Shown here: positions 43,770 to 53,159 of the stretch, piece by piece
How the letters are laid out: each line of letters opens with the position of its first letter
How positions within the stretch are numbered: the stretch's first letter is position 1
From: Treponema bryantii
Lineage (GTDB): Bacteria > Spirochaetota > Spirochaetia > Treponematales > Treponemataceae
Direction: 5' to 3'
Assembly (NCBI RefSeq): GCF_900111035.1
Contig: NZ_FOFU01000003.1
Coordinates: 1-64,000 of the forward strand
DNA length: 64,000 nucleotides
Made by a program: the position numbers and the translations under genes
Notes under the pieces: model-generated
Databases searched by the model: none
Seen by the model: only the letters and a program-made list of their open reading frames with translations
Told to the model about the DNA's origin: nothing

Positions 43770-45128
43770 ATGAAAAATGCTTACGTAAACCGTGTATGGG
43801 AAGAAGTAAAAGCAAAGAACGCTAACGAACCTGAATTCCTTCAGGCAGTTGAGGAAGTTTTGACAACTCTCGATCCAGTAGTTGCAAAAATGCCAGAGCT
43901 TGAGCCAAACGCAATTCTCGAAAGACTTGTAGAGCCAGAGCGCGTTATTCAGTTCAGAGTACCTTGGATGGACGACAAAGGTAAGTATCACGTAAATCGT
44001 GGATTCCGCGTACAGTACAACAGTGCAATTGGACCTTACAAAGGAGGTCTCCGCTTCTCTAAGGAAGTAAACCTTTCAGTACTTAAGTTCCTTGGATTTG
44101 AACAGGTTCTCAAGAACTCTCTTACAACTCTCCCAATGGGTGGTGGAAAGGGTGGTTCTGACTTCGATCCACATGGAAAATCAGATAAAGAAGTTATGCG
44201 TTTCTGTCAGTCTTTCATGACTGAGCTTTACCGCCACATTGGTGCTGATACTGACGTTCCAGCTGGTGATAAGAACGTTGGTGGTCGCGAAATTGGTTAC
44301 CTCTTTGGTCAGTACAAGAGAATCCGCGACGAGTACACTGGAGTTCTCACAGGTAAGGGACTTACATTCGGTGGTTCTTTGATTCGTACAGAAGCTACTG
44401 GTTATGGTCTTATCTACTTCGCTCAGGAAATGCTCAAGAAAGTTGGCGACAGCTTCGAAGGAAAAGTATGTTCAGTTTCTGGTTCAGGAAACGTTGCTCA
44501 GTACGCTGCTGAAAAACTTATTCAGCTTGGTGCTAAGGTTGTTACACTTTCTGACTCTGATGGATATATCTACGACGAAACTGGTATTACACAGAAGAAA
44601 CTTGACTGGGTTAAGAAGCTCAAGGGTGAAAAACGCGGTCGTATCTCTGAATATGTTAAGAAGTTCCCAGAAGCTAAATACTTCGCTGGAAAGAAAGTTT
44701 GGGAAGTTAAAGTTGACTGTGCATTCCCATGTGCTACACAGAACGAACTTCTTGGTGAAGATGCAGATAAGCTCTTGAAGAACGGTGTAAAACTTGTTGC
44801 TGAAGGTGCTAACATGCCATCTAACATCGATGCTGTAAACAAGTTCCTTGCTGCAAAGATTCTCTATGCTCCAGGAAAAGCTTCAAATGCTGGTGGTGTA
44901 GCTACATCTGGTCTCGAAATGTCTCAGAACTCAGAACGCCTCGCTTGGTCTGCTGAAGAAGTTGACGAGAAGCTCCACAACATCATGATCAACATCCATA
45001 ACAACGCTTATGATACAGCTGTTAAGTTTGGTGCTAAGGAAGGCAACTGGGTTAACTACGTTGCTGGCGCTAATATTGCAGGATTTGTTAAAGTCGCAAA
45101 TGCAATGGTTGCTCAGGGATTGGTATAA
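43770..45128 (+). CDS. gdhA: Glutamate dehydrogenase (NADP type, family I)
   Basis: 452 aa, the hexameric bacterial size. Makes glutamate from 2-oxoglutarate and ammonia. Substrate motifs: YNSAIGPYKGGLRF, catalytic-region Lys127 in PMGGGKGGSDFDP, and the Asp in VPAGDKNVGGREIGYLFGQY. Rossmann motif SVSGSGNVAQYAAEKLIQLGAKV. Start after CGAGGAG. The high use of Lys/Asn and the clean start suggest strong expression. Palindromes upstream may carry nitrogen control. Confidence 0.96.
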   Translation: MKNAYVNRVWEEVKAKNANEPEFLQAVEEVLTTLDPVVAKMPELEPNAILERLVEPERVIQFRVPWMDDKGKYHVNRGFRVQYNSAIGPYKGGLRFSKEVNLSVLKFLGFEQVLKNSLTTLPMGGGKGGSDFDPHGKSDKEVMRFCQSFMTELYRHIGADTDVPAGDKNVGGREIGYLFGQYKRIRDEYTGVLTGKGLTFGGSLIRTEATGYGLIYFAQEMLKKVGDSFEGKVCSVSGSGNVAQYAAEKLIQLGAKVVTLSDSDGYIYDETGITQKKLDWVKKLKGEKRGRISEYVKKFPEAKYFAGKKVWEVKVDCAFPCATQNELLGEDADKLLKNGVKLVAEGANMPSNIDAVNKFLAAKILYAPGKASNAGGVATSGLEMSQNSERLAWSAEEVDEKLHNIMINIHNNAYDTAVKFGAKEGNWVNYVAGANIAGFVKVANAMVAQGLV

Positions 45129-45157
45129 TCTTAATATTCGCCGGGTTTCGGCTCGGC

Positions 45158-45874
45158 TTAATCTTTACGCTGTCGCAGGGTTTGCTCGGTGAAGCCTGCG
45201 GCGGTCAGTTTATTTTGAGTGTCGGTCACCTTGCTGGCCGGCACTTTTTTTATGGCTACGCGGGTTATGCCTTTACTTGCGGAGGTCTGGAGAACTATGT
45301 TCTTAAAGCCGGCGTGGGAAACTTTGCGGGCGAATTCTTTTGCATTTTCTTTTGAGCTGAAGGCGCCGAGCTGGATATCCCAGTATGTGCCTGGGGCGAT
45401 GTTGGCGGGCTTTTTTGAGTTTGCTGAGGTCTTGCTGTTTGACGGGAAGCCGCCGCTGAGTTTTGCCATTATCTTTGAGGCGCATGCAGCGGTTTGCTGA
45501 CTTATTTTTGTGTTTGCGCCTTTTTTTATAATTTCCAGTTTTACTTTTGTTGTTCCGCTGCCTATCATTCCAAGTTTAATTGCAGCGGCTTTTGAAAGGT
45601 CTATTTCGCGGGATGCGACGAAGGGGCCTCGGTCATTCACGCGGACTTCGCAGGTTTTTCCATTTGCTAAATTAGTTACTTTTAGGACTGTATTGAAAGG
45701 AAGAGATTTATGAGCGCAGGTGTAATCGTTCATATTAAAGCGCTCTCCGTTTGAGGTTCGTTTACCGTGGAAGTCTTCTGCGTAGTATGAAGCAGTTACG
45801 CCGGTTTTGTAGACTTCGGAAAATAACGGAGTGAGGAGGAGTGTCGCGATAATCAAAAGGGAAAAACGTTTCAT
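45158..45874 (-). CDS. rlpA: RlpA-like septal lytic transglycosylase with SPOR domain
   Basis: 238 aa. Signal peptide (first about 19 residues, LLIIATLLLTPLFS). A double-psi beta-barrel (about 25-115: GVTASYYAEDFHGKRTSNGERFN, NDRGPFVASREIDLSKAAA) carries the Asp of NDRGP and His of DFHGK. A C-terminal SPOR domain (about 155-235: YWDIQLGAFSSKENAKEFARKV) binds denuded peptidoglycan. Acts in cell separation or wall turnover. The protein lacks an evident lipobox Cys. Reverse strand with a short gap to gdhA. Confidence 0.92.
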   Translation of the reverse strand: MKRFSLLIIATLLLTPLFSEVYKTGVTASYYAEDFHGKRTSNGERFNMNDYTCAHKSLPFNTVLKVTNLANGKTCEVRVNDRGPFVASREIDLSKAAAIKLGMIGSGTTKVKLEIIKKGANTKISQQTAACASKIMAKLSGGFPSNSKTSANSKKPANIAPGTYWDIQLGAFSSKENAKEFARKVSHAGFKNIVLQTSASKGITRVAIKKVPASKVTDTQNKLTAAGFTEQTLRQRKD

Positions 45875-45906
45875 GATTTGATTATCGGAGGTTTTGGAGA
45901 TTTGCG

Positions 45907-46608
45907 TTAATCCAGCGCCTGAAGCTCAATCGCAATCTCTTCCATCTCACGGTCGGTCATGGCGATTGTTTCTGCAACACGGAAAAGCTCGCGGCGGATA
46001 CTGTCTGGAACCTCGGCGTCGTTTTTGTAATGCAGCTGATGTTCAAGGCTGGCCCAGAAATCCATGGCAATTGTACGGAGCTGGATTTCAACGCGGACAT
46101 GGTGTTCGGTCTTTGAAAGGTAAACGGGAATCTCCATTACAAGGTGAAGGCTTCGGTAACCGGATTCTTTTGGATTTTCGATATAATCGTTCTGTACGAT
46201 AAGCTTAAGGTCTGGCTGCTTGAGAAGCATGTCCCGCACTGTGTAAATGTCGGAAATATAAGGACAGATAACACGAACTCCAGCAATATCGTTGAGATTT
46301 TTCATCATGGAATCAAAACTGATGTCGAAGCCCTTTTTTTCAAGCTTTTTTGCAATGCTTTCCGGACTTTTCAGGCGGCTTTTTACTGTGCTGATAGGGT
46401 TACGTGTTCTGTTTACGCTGCTTTCTTTATTAAGAATGTCGAGTTTTGTTTCAATCTGTTTAATTGCGCTTTCATAAATCATCATAATCTGCTGAAACTG
46501 GAAGGCTATCTTATAAAAATCGCCAGAAACAGCCATGTTATTCATCAATGACGGCGGAAGCGCTGTCGCCTCATCAATTATCGTTTCTTCAAGAATTTCG
46601 TCGCTCAT
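45907..46608 (-). CDS. Small alarmone synthetase (RelQ/YjbM-type GTP pyrophosphokinase)
   Basis: 233 aa, a single RelA/SpoT synthetase domain with no hydrolase or regulatory domains. Motifs: TRNPISTVKSRLKSPESIAKKLEKKG, NDIAGVRVICPYISDIYTV, ENPKESGYRSLHLVMEIPV, VEIQLRTIAMDFWASLEHQLHYK. Makes (p)ppGpp from GTP/GDP and ATP, controlling growth with DksA-like factors such as the one at 9.7 kb. Starts upstream of RlpA on the same strand. Confidence 0.93.
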   Translation of the reverse strand: MSDEILEETIIDEATALPPSLMNNMAVSGDFYKIAFQFQQIMMIYESAIKQIETKLDILNKESSVNRTRNPISTVKSRLKSPESIAKKLEKKGFDISFDSMMKNLNDIAGVRVICPYISDIYTVRDMLLKQPDLKLIVQNDYIENPKESGYRSLHLVMEIPVYLSKTEHHVRVEIQLRTIAMDFWASLEHQLHYKNDAEVPDSIRRELFRVAETIAMTDREMEEIAIELQALD

Positions 46609-46689
46609 AATTGTTACTCAAAAATTTTGTCTCTATATATAAAATATACTAACAAGAGAAAGGTTTCGGCAAATGAAAAAAAACATCCG

Positions 46690-46718
46690 TTGCTCGTAAA
46701 ATGCGTTTGTGATATTCT
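46690..46718 (+). promoter_or_regulatory. Promoter with a very short or no leader (permease gene)
   Basis: TTGCTC (46690-46695), exactly 17 nt, TATTCT (46713-46718), then 9 nt to the ATG at 46728. No ribosome-binding site. Confidence 0.55.
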
Positions 46719-46727
46719 CTTTATACT

Positions 46728-47882
46728 ATGAAAAAAGCAGTTGGAATTTTTGTTAATTTTATAAAGAAGGAGACTGTGCTTTTTGCGGCTCTGCTGCTGG
46801 CGGTGATTTCTGTTTGTGTGATTCGGCCGGCGCCTATTGTCTGCTATCAGGCTATTGATTTTCGTACGATTGCAATTCTTTTTTCTTTGATGATTGTGAT
46901 TAAGGCGTTCCAGAGTCAGAATTTTCTGGATGTGATTGCAGCAAGACTTTTGCGTCTTTGTAAGACCCGTCGCTCTCTTTATTTTCTTTTGACATATCTT
47001 GTGTTTTTCAGCTCTATGTTTGTAACTAACGATGTTGCACTTTTGACCTTTGTGCCGATTTCACTGTTGATTTTTAAGCGCATAAATCTTTCTTCGCTGC
47101 ATCTGATTGTACTGGAGACTCTGGCGGCAAATCTTGGTTCGTGCATTACTCCGATGGGAAATCCGCAGAATCTTTTTCTGTTTTCGTATTACGGATTTTC
47201 AGCGCTAGAGTTTTTTGCTTTGACAGCAAAAATTGCGGTACCGTCGCTTTTTATTCTTGCTGTGATTATTATCTTTTTGACTCGCAGGAAGGTTGTTGAG
47301 CACGGCGGATTTGAAGAGCCTCATGAATTATCTGGTAACGCACTGCAGACTCAGAGGGCAAGTCTTAAGGTTGATTTCCGCACTTTCTTTTATTTTACAG
47401 ATTTTATCCTTTGTCTGCTTACAGTTTTCCATGTTGTGAATTATCTGATTATGCTGGGCATTACGGTTGTTGTGATGGTACTCTGCAACTGGAGACTTTT
47501 CAAGAAGGTTGATTACAGTCTGCTTTTGACTTTTGCGGGCTTCTTTATTTTTACTAAGACTATTTCTACGGTGCCGGCGTTTTCTAATTTTATTCAGTCG
47601 CTTTTGTCGTCTCCGCTTAAGACTTATATTACGGGAATTGCAGCTAGTCAGGTTATAAGTAATGTTCCTGCTGCCCTGCTTTTGAGTGGCTTTACACAGA
47701 ATGGTGCGATGCTGCTGCTTGCTGTAAACGTAGGTGGACTTGGAACTCTGATTGCATCTATGGCGAGTGTGATTTCGTTTAAGCTGTATACAGCAGAACA
47801 GCACGACAATTACTTTGCAGTATTTACTGCGTATAATGTCGTGCTGCTGGTGATCTTAGGCGTAATTGTTTATCTTATCTAA
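46728..47882 (+). CDS. Ion-transporter-superfamily permease (ArsB/NhaD/SLC13-like)
   Basis: 384 aa, about ten helices. Two inverted halves typical of the IT superfamily: FVTNDVALLTFVPISLL followed by NLGSCITPMGNPQNLFLFSYYG, and later SQVISNVPAALLLSGFTQNGAMLLLAVNVGGLGTLIASMAS. These match the substrate-binding hairpins of Na+/H+ (NhaD), arsenite (ArsB) and dicarboxylate (SLC13) carriers; the substrate cannot be chosen. The C-terminal end overlaps the convergent GH2 gene by 8 bp. Confidence 0.87.
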   Translation: MKKAVGIFVNFIKKETVLFAALLLAVISVCVIRPAPIVCYQAIDFRTIAILFSLMIVIKAFQSQNFLDVIAARLLRLCKTRRSLYFLLTYLVFFSSMFVTNDVALLTFVPISLLIFKRINLSSLHLIVLETLAANLGSCITPMGNPQNLFLFSYYGFSALEFFALTAKIAVPSLFILAVIIIFLTRRKVVEHGGFEEPHELSGNALQTQRASLKVDFRTFFYFTDFILCLLTVFHVVNYLIMLGITVVVMVLCNWRLFKKVDYSLLLTFAGFFIFTKTISTVPAFSNFIQSLLSSPLKTYITGIAASQVISNVPAALLLSGFTQNGAMLLLAVNVGGLGTLIASMASVISFKLYTAEQHDNYFAVFTAYNVVLLVILGVIVYLI

Positions 47883-50800
47883 ATCTGAACCACTTGAAGT
47901 CGAAGTTGCTGCCAGGGAGAAAAACAAAACTGATTTTCTGTAAGCCTGTTACTGGTGCAATTTCAAACGTCTTTTCCTCATAATCATCTGTATGTGTAAA
48001 CTCGATTACCTGAGTTGATGTTGTACCGTCTGCGCCAAAGAACTTGATGTTGATTGTATTGTTCTCGGTGTTTGACTTTCCGCAGATTGTGATTGAGGTG
48101 GCTGATTTGTCTCCAAAATCCATATTCGCAAAATCAAGATTTACGTTGTTTCCGATTTTCTCTACTGCGATATCGGTCTTTGTGAATGAGTCACCGGCGA
48201 TTAAGTCTGCGTCGAGGGCTGCCAGTTTTGCAAAAGCCTTTTGTGACTTTTCAAAATAAAAGCCATGCAGATAGAGATCATAGTCAAAGGCAATTGTGAT
48301 TGTGTGAACTCCGAACAGTCGGCAATCCAGTGTAAACACATTTTCTGAATATGTGTTGTAGATCGATTCGTGTTTGTAGGTGAAGCGGCCGAGGAGTTTT
48401 GAGGTGTCGGGCTTTGTGCCGGTGCCATCCCAGATTTCAATAGGGAACTCTGTTGAGAAACTGAAAATAGGAAGATGAATAGTGTCGGCGCCATCTGCAC
48501 CAAAATCTACCTTATCAAAACTAACCCAGGTTGCGCCGCACTTACGGTTTGAGATTCCGCTTTCGAGAGACATTTCAGGTTTTGACTTATTGTTTGTGTC
48601 GTCATACTTATCGAAGCGGCAGGCTTCTATGAGTGTGTAAGGATTTCGCTTCTGAGTTCCGATGCCGCTTACGGTGAACGGCAGGTCGCTGATTACTTCG
48701 TCATACTCTGTGTTATTGCGGGCTGTGCACCGGAGAATACATTCGCCGTCGCCGGCGGCACGGATGAGGCCATCACACACCTCAATATTATCACTCGCAA
48801 CGCATTCCTTGAGTACCGGATTCCATTTTATTTCTTTGATGCTTGCATTTTCCGGGAGAACTTTTGCGGTAACGTGCACTTCTCGGTGTGCTGCATCGAG
48901 TTTTGTTGAGCCGTCTGCAATCAGTTCAATTTTGCGGGTTGGAATAAAATCCTTTTCCGGACGGATTGCAAAATATGGTGCAGCTTCCTTCCATTCCTTG
49001 CCGTCAAACTTGAGGGAAACATTCTGAAGACCTGCACTAGCGGCTGTGATTACAAAACTTGAGTTGTTGTTTTTTGAGCGGACAATTGCAATCAGTCTGT
49101 TTGCAAAAAGTCTTCTTGTCTGGCTTCGGCCGGTTGCACTAACGTATTCCTCATAATCTGTTGAGTCACCATTATCCATGCCAACAAGTTCTGCATCTCC
49201 TGCTACGTTGAAGGTAATATAGTTTCGGGCGTTTTCAACAAGTGTTCCATCCTTGTCTGCGAGCATAATCTGAATGAAGTGGAGCGAACCTGCTTTTCCA
49301 GTTTCGTCTTCGGTCTCAGGATTGAGTACAATTTTTGCAGGATCGTCAAAGGATTTCTTTATATCTTCAGCAATTGCTTTTCCATCTTTGTCGTAGGCAA
49401 TGGTTTTGATTTCGCCTTTGTGATATTCTACAATCCAGTGACCAAACGGTTCTGCACCGTCTTTGTGATTTATGTTCTGGCGGCCGAGTGAGGTTCCGTT
49501 AAAGAAAAGTTCAACGCTTTCACCGTTTGTGTAGGCTTTTACATCAATCATCTGACCTTCATTCCAGTCCCAGTAAGGGAGAATATGAACGAAAGGTTTT
49601 GTATTGTTGCCGGCCCATTCAGATTTGAAAAGATAGAAGGTGTCTTTAGGGAAGCCTGCGGTATCAATCTGACCGAAGAAAGAAGATTTTGTGTGATACG
49701 GAGTAGGTTCACCAATGTAGTCCCAGCCTGTCCAGATATACTGGCCTGCACTGAACGGGCAGTCACGGTCATTTGCAATTACAGTCTGTGTGTTTGCGCA
49801 GCCCCATGGAGTTGTACAGTTCCCTAGTGTTGAACACTGTCCGTCACTGAAGGTAACGAGCTTAAGCGAATCAGGGAAGTGATAGATTCCGCGGCTTTGA
49901 ACAGTTGAACCGGTTTCGCTTCCGTAGATTTTCCAGTCAGGATTTTTCTGATGGTGTTCGTTGTAAAGCCGTTCCAGATAATTGTAGCCGACTGTATCGA
50001 TTTGAGTTGCACATTTCTGCGCACCTTCTGTCATCATATAATTTGACGCAATGGTAATCTGCGCATTTTTGTTCGGGTCGCTTTTTACAACTGCGGTGTA
50101 AAGTCGCTTTGTGATTTCAAAACCGTTTCCCATGTGAGTATCATAAATCTCATTTCCAACTGACCACATGATAAGGCTCGGATGATTTCGGTCTCGACGC
50201 ACCCAGTTTGTAACATCGCGTTCACACCATTCGTTGAAATAGTTTCCGTAATCAAAAGTGGTCTTTGGCTTTTCCCACATATCAAAAATCTCATCATCAA
50301 CAAGAAGTCCCATTTCATCACAAAGGTCCATCCAGGCAGATGGCGGCGGATTATGAGAACAGCGCACAGAGTTTACCCCCATGTCCTTGAGTTTTCTGAA
50401 CTGACGACGTAGTGCATCAATATGAAAAGCAGCTCCAAGTGCGCCCTGATCATGATGCTGACAGGCACCGTAAATTTTCTGATGTCGGCCATTTAAGAAA
50501 AAGCCTTTGTCTGCTGTAAACTCTGCAAGTTTAAAACCACAATGCTGCTGAATCTCATCAATTACAACATTGTTTTTATCCATAAGTTTTGTAGTTAATA
50601 TATAGAAGAATGGAGCGTTGAGTTCCCAGAGAACCGGAGCTTCAACGGCAAGTTCTTCTTGTGCACGCGAAACAGAAGTGGTTGCAAGAGATGGCACATT
50701 CTGATGAAGCCAGTCTGATTCTTCATCGCGAACTGGAACCGGCGATAGAGGAAATTCAGATTTTGCAAATTCTTTTCCGTCTGTAGTTGAAATAATATTT

Positions 50801-51405
50801 TCAATCTTGTGACCGCTGATTGCACCAGAAACTTCTACAGAAATTTTGATATTCCATTCGCCTGCGAGGTCCGTTGATTCAGCCGGAGTCGCTGTAAAAT
50901 ATACTCCGTCTGTCGGAAGGTAAACACGGTATGTATTTATAAAATAAACATCGCGGATAATTCCAGCACCGGAATACCAGCGGGTGTTACAGTTCTGATA
51001 AACTGCAATCACGAGCACTTCATTATCGCCCTCGTGAACTAATGAAGAAATATCAAGTTCAAAAGTAGAGTAGCCGTATTTCCATTCACCGGCCTTCTTG
51101 CCGTTTACCCATACAGCACTGTTCATATAAACAGCTTCAAAACGAATTGCACAATGACGGCCGTTAACTTCTTCTGCGCTTAGTGAAAAACTCTTTTTAT
51201 AGAAGCCCACGCTGTTTTTATACAGTTCATTTACATGATGAATCTGCCAGTCATGAGGCACACGCACCGGCGCAAAACTTTGCGCTGCAGCTGAATCATA
51301 AAACTGCTCCGGAGTAAAGAAAACCGGTTTTTCATCATTATACATAGAAGCTTCGTCTAAAGCAAGCTCGGCAAAATGCCAGCCATCATTGAATAATTTC
51401 TTCAT
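47875..51405 (-). CDS. GH2 beta-galactosidase/glycosidase, large multidomain
   Basis: 1176 aa from ATG 51405; a longer frame from 51432 is rejected because the promoter lies inside it. N-terminal sugar-binding domain, immunoglobulin-like domain, TIM barrel with acid/base Glu419 in MWSVGNEIYD and nucleophile Glu497 in IYGSETGST. The motif CSHNPPPSAWMDLCDEMGLLV is the GH2 signature. After about residue 620 come a DUF4982-like domain, a Big-like region and two C-terminal beta domains (CBM-like). No signal peptide, so cytoplasmic or unusually exported. Substrate may be galactoside or another plant sugar. Confidence 0.92.
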   Translation of the reverse strand: MKKLFNDGWHFAELALDEASMYNDEKPVFFTPEQFYDSAAAQSFAPVRVPHDWQIHHVNELYKNSVGFYKKSFSLSAEEVNGRHCAIRFEAVYMNSAVWVNGKKAGEWKYGYSTFELDISSLVHEGDNEVLVIAVYQNCNTRWYSGAGIIRDVYFINTYRVYLPTDGVYFTATPAESTDLAGEWNIKISVEVSGAISGHKIENIISTTDGKEFAKSEFPLSPVPVRDEESDWLHQNVPSLATTSVSRAQEELAVEAPVLWELNAPFFYILTTKLMDKNNVVIDEIQQHCGFKLAEFTADKGFFLNGRHQKIYGACQHHDQGALGAAFHIDALRRQFRKLKDMGVNSVRCSHNPPPSAWMDLCDEMGLLVDDEIFDMWEKPKTTFDYGNYFNEWCERDVTNWVRRDRNHPSLIMWSVGNEIYDTHMGNGFEITKRLYTAVVKSDPNKNAQITIASNYMMTEGAQKCATQIDTVGYNYLERLYNEHHQKNPDWKIYGSETGSTVQSRGIYHFPDSLKLVTFSDGQCSTLGNCTTPWGCANTQTVIANDRDCPFSAGQYIWTGWDYIGEPTPYHTKSSFFGQIDTAGFPKDTFYLFKSEWAGNNTKPFVHILPYWDWNEGQMIDVKAYTNGESVELFFNGTSLGRQNINHKDGAEPFGHWIVEYHKGEIKTIAYDKDGKAIAEDIKKSFDDPAKIVLNPETEDETGKAGSLHFIQIMLADKDGTLVENARNYITFNVAGDAELVGMDNGDSTDYEEYVSATGRSQTRRLFANRLIAIVRSKNNNSSFVITAASAGLQNVSLKFDGKEWKEAAPYFAIRPEKDFIPTRKIELIADGSTKLDAAHREVHVTAKVLPENASIKEIKWNPVLKECVASDNIEVCDGLIRAAGDGECILRCTARNNTEYDEVISDLPFTVSGIGTQKRNPYTLIEACRFDKYDDTNNKSKPEMSLESGISNRKCGATWVSFDKVDFGADGADTIHLPIFSFSTEFPIEIWDGTGTKPDTSKLLGRFTYKHESIYNTYSENVFTLDCRLFGVHTITIAFDYDLYLHGFYFEKSQKAFAKLAALDADLIAGDSFTKTDIAVEKIGNNVNLDFANMDFGDKSATSITICGKSNTENNTINIKFFGADGTTSTQVIEFTHTDDYEEKTFEIAPVTGLQKISFVFLPGSNFDFKWFRFR

Positions 51406-51413
51406 AATGTTCA

Positions 51414-51442
51414 AGTATACTAGGGAAAACAAAATCTGTTAA
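51414..51442 (-). promoter_or_regulatory. Promoter giving a probable leaderless mRNA (GH2 gene)
   Basis: On the minus strand TTAACA (51442-51437), exactly 17 nt, TATACT (51419-51414), then 8 nt to the start at 51405. No ribosome-binding site. Confidence 0.65.
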
Positions 51443-51449
51443 TAAGAGA

Positions 51450-51477
51450 AAAATATGACATCCTGATGTCATATTTT
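51450..51477. promoter_or_regulatory. Perfect 12-bp inverted repeat between GH2 and the GyrI-like gene
   Basis: AAAATATGACAT-CCTG-ATGTCATATTTT. It sits just upstream of the GH2 promoter and overlaps the expected -35 region of the rightward gene, whose -10 TATAAT is at 51484-51489. It could be an operator serving both divergent genes. Confidence 0.6.
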
Positions 51478-51513
51478 GTATTCTATAATTTATGAAGAAA
51501 TCAGGAGGTTACG

Positions 51514-52167
51514 ATGACGTTTGACTACAAAAAAGAATACAAAGAATTTTATCTTCCAAAAGCAAAACCACAGATTGTTAAAATTCCAAAGATGCAGTTT
51601 GTGGCGGTTCGTGGTAAGGGAAATCCGAATGAAGAAGGCGGAGGATATAAAAGTGCACTGGAGCTTCTTTATGCAATTTCGTACACAATAAAAATGAGCA
51701 AAATGGGTGATCATAGAATTGAAGGCTATTTTGATTATGTCGTTCCGCCGCTGGAAGGCTTCTGGTGGCAGGATAAAAACGGCGTGAGAATGCCTGGAAT
51801 TAATTATTCTCTTAAGGAAGAGTTTCAGTGGATTTCGCTGATCAGACTTCCGGACTTTGTAACTAATAAAGATTTTGAATGGGCGAAGGAAAGTGTTGTG
51901 CACAAGAAGGGGCTGGATGTATCTCGTGCAGAGATCTTTCCTTTTGAAGAAGGGGAGTGTGTCCAGCTTATGCACTTAGGTTCGTATGACGACGAACCTG
52001 CTTCGGTAAAGCTAATGGATGATTTTGCAGCAGCAAACGGTTATGCTCTGGACTTTTCAGAAAACCGTTATCATCACGAAATATATCTTAGTGATCCGCG
52101 GAAAACAGTACCTGAAAAATGTAAAACAGTAATAAGACATCCAATAAAAAAGGTAGGTGAAAAATGA
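51514..52167 (+). CDS. GyrI-like small-molecule-binding protein
   Basis: 217 aa. Start after AGGAGG. Two GyrI-like repeats: MQFVAVRGKGNPNEEGGGYKSALELLYAISY at about 30-60 and the later FEEGECVQLMHLGSYDDEPASVKLMDDFAAANGY. FEGFWWQDKN-like LEGFWWQD and EFQWISLIRLPDFV are conserved in this family. There is no DNA-binding domain. Members bind drugs or hydrolyse some cyclopropanoid toxins. It overlaps the next gene by 4 nt (ATGA). Confidence 0.85.
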   Translation: MTFDYKKEYKEFYLPKAKPQIVKIPKMQFVAVRGKGNPNEEGGGYKSALELLYAISYTIKMSKMGDHRIEGYFDYVVPPLEGFWWQDKNGVRMPGINYSLKEEFQWISLIRLPDFVTNKDFEWAKESVVHKKGLDVSRAEIFPFEEGECVQLMHLGSYDDEPASVKLMDDFAAANGYALDFSENRYHHEIYLSDPRKTVPEKCKTVIRHPIKKVGEK

Positions 52168-52511
52168 GTTGTTGTGTAGATTCTTTATATATTTGTGTTG
52201 ATGATATGGATCATGCTGTTCAGTTTTATGAAGATTTCTTTGAACAGAAGGTGACCGAAAAAGGTGTAGTTGGAAGTCGTTTTGAAATAGATGGTTTCAG
52301 GTTTAATCTGTTTGCTTATAACGAAGTGAAAGAAAAACATACGTTCGGTAGTAATTGTCTTCCGAGTATTCATTTTGATTCTCTTGAGAATATGAAGAAA
52401 AAACTTCTTGGCAAAGAACTTTGTTTTCCGTTAACACAGATTGGTAAAAATTGGGTTGCTGAGTTTGTTGATTCAGAAGGAAATCATATTGAAGTTTATA
52501 CGGCGGTTTAG
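52164..52511 (+). CDS. VOC (glyoxalase/bleomycin-resistance-like) protein
   Basis: 115 aa, one VOC module of paired beta-alpha-beta-beta-beta units: SLYICVDDMDHAVQFYEDFF at the start and VAEFVDSEGNHIEVYTAV at the end, with a probable Glu metal ligand. The family covers glyoxalases, dioxygenases and antibiotic-binding proteins. It is translationally coupled to the GyrI-like gene, so the pair may handle a small toxic compound; that is inference. Confidence 0.83.
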   Translation: MSCCVDSLYICVDDMDHAVQFYEDFFEQKVTEKGVVGSRFEIDGFRFNLFAYNEVKEKHTFGSNCLPSIHFDSLENMKKKLLGKELCFPLTQIGKNWVAEFVDSEGNHIEVYTAV

Positions 52512-52668
52512 GTGCGTTAGCGCTGTGAAGGGAGCCGAAGGCTGCCACTGGACTGAGTGGTGGTTGAGCTTGTCGAAACCACCGCGAGGGAAGCGGCTGG
52601 AGCGATAGCGGAACCCGGAACATAGCGACCGAACAGATGCCACAGGCAGCTGTTCGGTAACGCCCATA
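52512..52668. repeat. Composite GC-rich intergenic repeat
   Basis: GGTGGTT-GAGCTTGTCG-AACCACC is a hairpin widespread in bacterial repeats. Around it are GGCTGGAGCGATAGCGG and the pair CCGAACAG/CTGTTCGG. It resembles the family B elements elsewhere here. The element fills the gap between the VOC gene and the next promoter. Confidence 0.55.
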
Positions 52669-52748
52669 TAGTTTTTCTGTATTACTCATACTATCTGAAA
52701 TGTGTTATAATAAAATCACCGTAAATACATAAGGAGTATAAAAACATT

Positions 52749-53147
52749 ATGAACGAAATCTACGAATTTATCAAAAAGTGCGGAACTTACTATCTTGCAA
52801 CTGTTGAGGACGGACAGCCTAGAAACAGACCGTTTGGAACTGTAAATATTTTTGACAACAAGCTCTACATTCAGACAGGAAAGAGCAAGGATGTTTCAAA
52901 GCAGATTCAGAAAAATCCAAAGGTAGAAATCTGCTGCTTTGACGGTTCAACTGGACAGTGGCTTCGTCTCGCAGGCGAGCTTGTTCGTGATGACCGCCGC
53001 GAGGCTAAGGTTGATATGCTTGAGCACTATCCTGATTTGAAGAATATGTACTCAGCAGATGACGACAACACCGAAGTTCTTTATTTCAAGAACGCTGTAG
53101 CAACAATTTACAGTTTCGGTGGTGCGCCTAAGGTTGTTAAGTTCTAA
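52749..53147 (+). CDS. Pyridoxamine 5'-phosphate oxidase-like FMN-binding protein
   Basis: 132 aa. Split-barrel flavin fold: YEFIKKCGTYYLATVEDGQPRNRPFG, NKLYIQTGKSKDVSKQIQKNPKVEICCF and a C-terminal barrel strand. Proteins of this size are usually FMN or F420 reductases of unknown substrate, not true PdxH. Promoter TATAAT about 40 nt upstream and ribosome-binding site AAGGAG. Converges on another flavin protein. Confidence 0.87.
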   Translation: MNEIYEFIKKCGTYYLATVEDGQPRNRPFGTVNIFDNKLYIQTGKSKDVSKQIQKNPKVEICCFDGSTGQWLRLAGELVRDDRREAKVDMLEHYPDLKNMYSADDDNTEVLYFKNAVATIYSFGGAPKVVKF

Positions 53148-53159
53148 TCCAGGACTTTA

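Noticed and set aside
52512-52668. CRISPR-like or attachment site in the composite repeat
   Set aside because: No regularly spaced direct repeats, no cas genes and no integrase or tRNA gene nearby.
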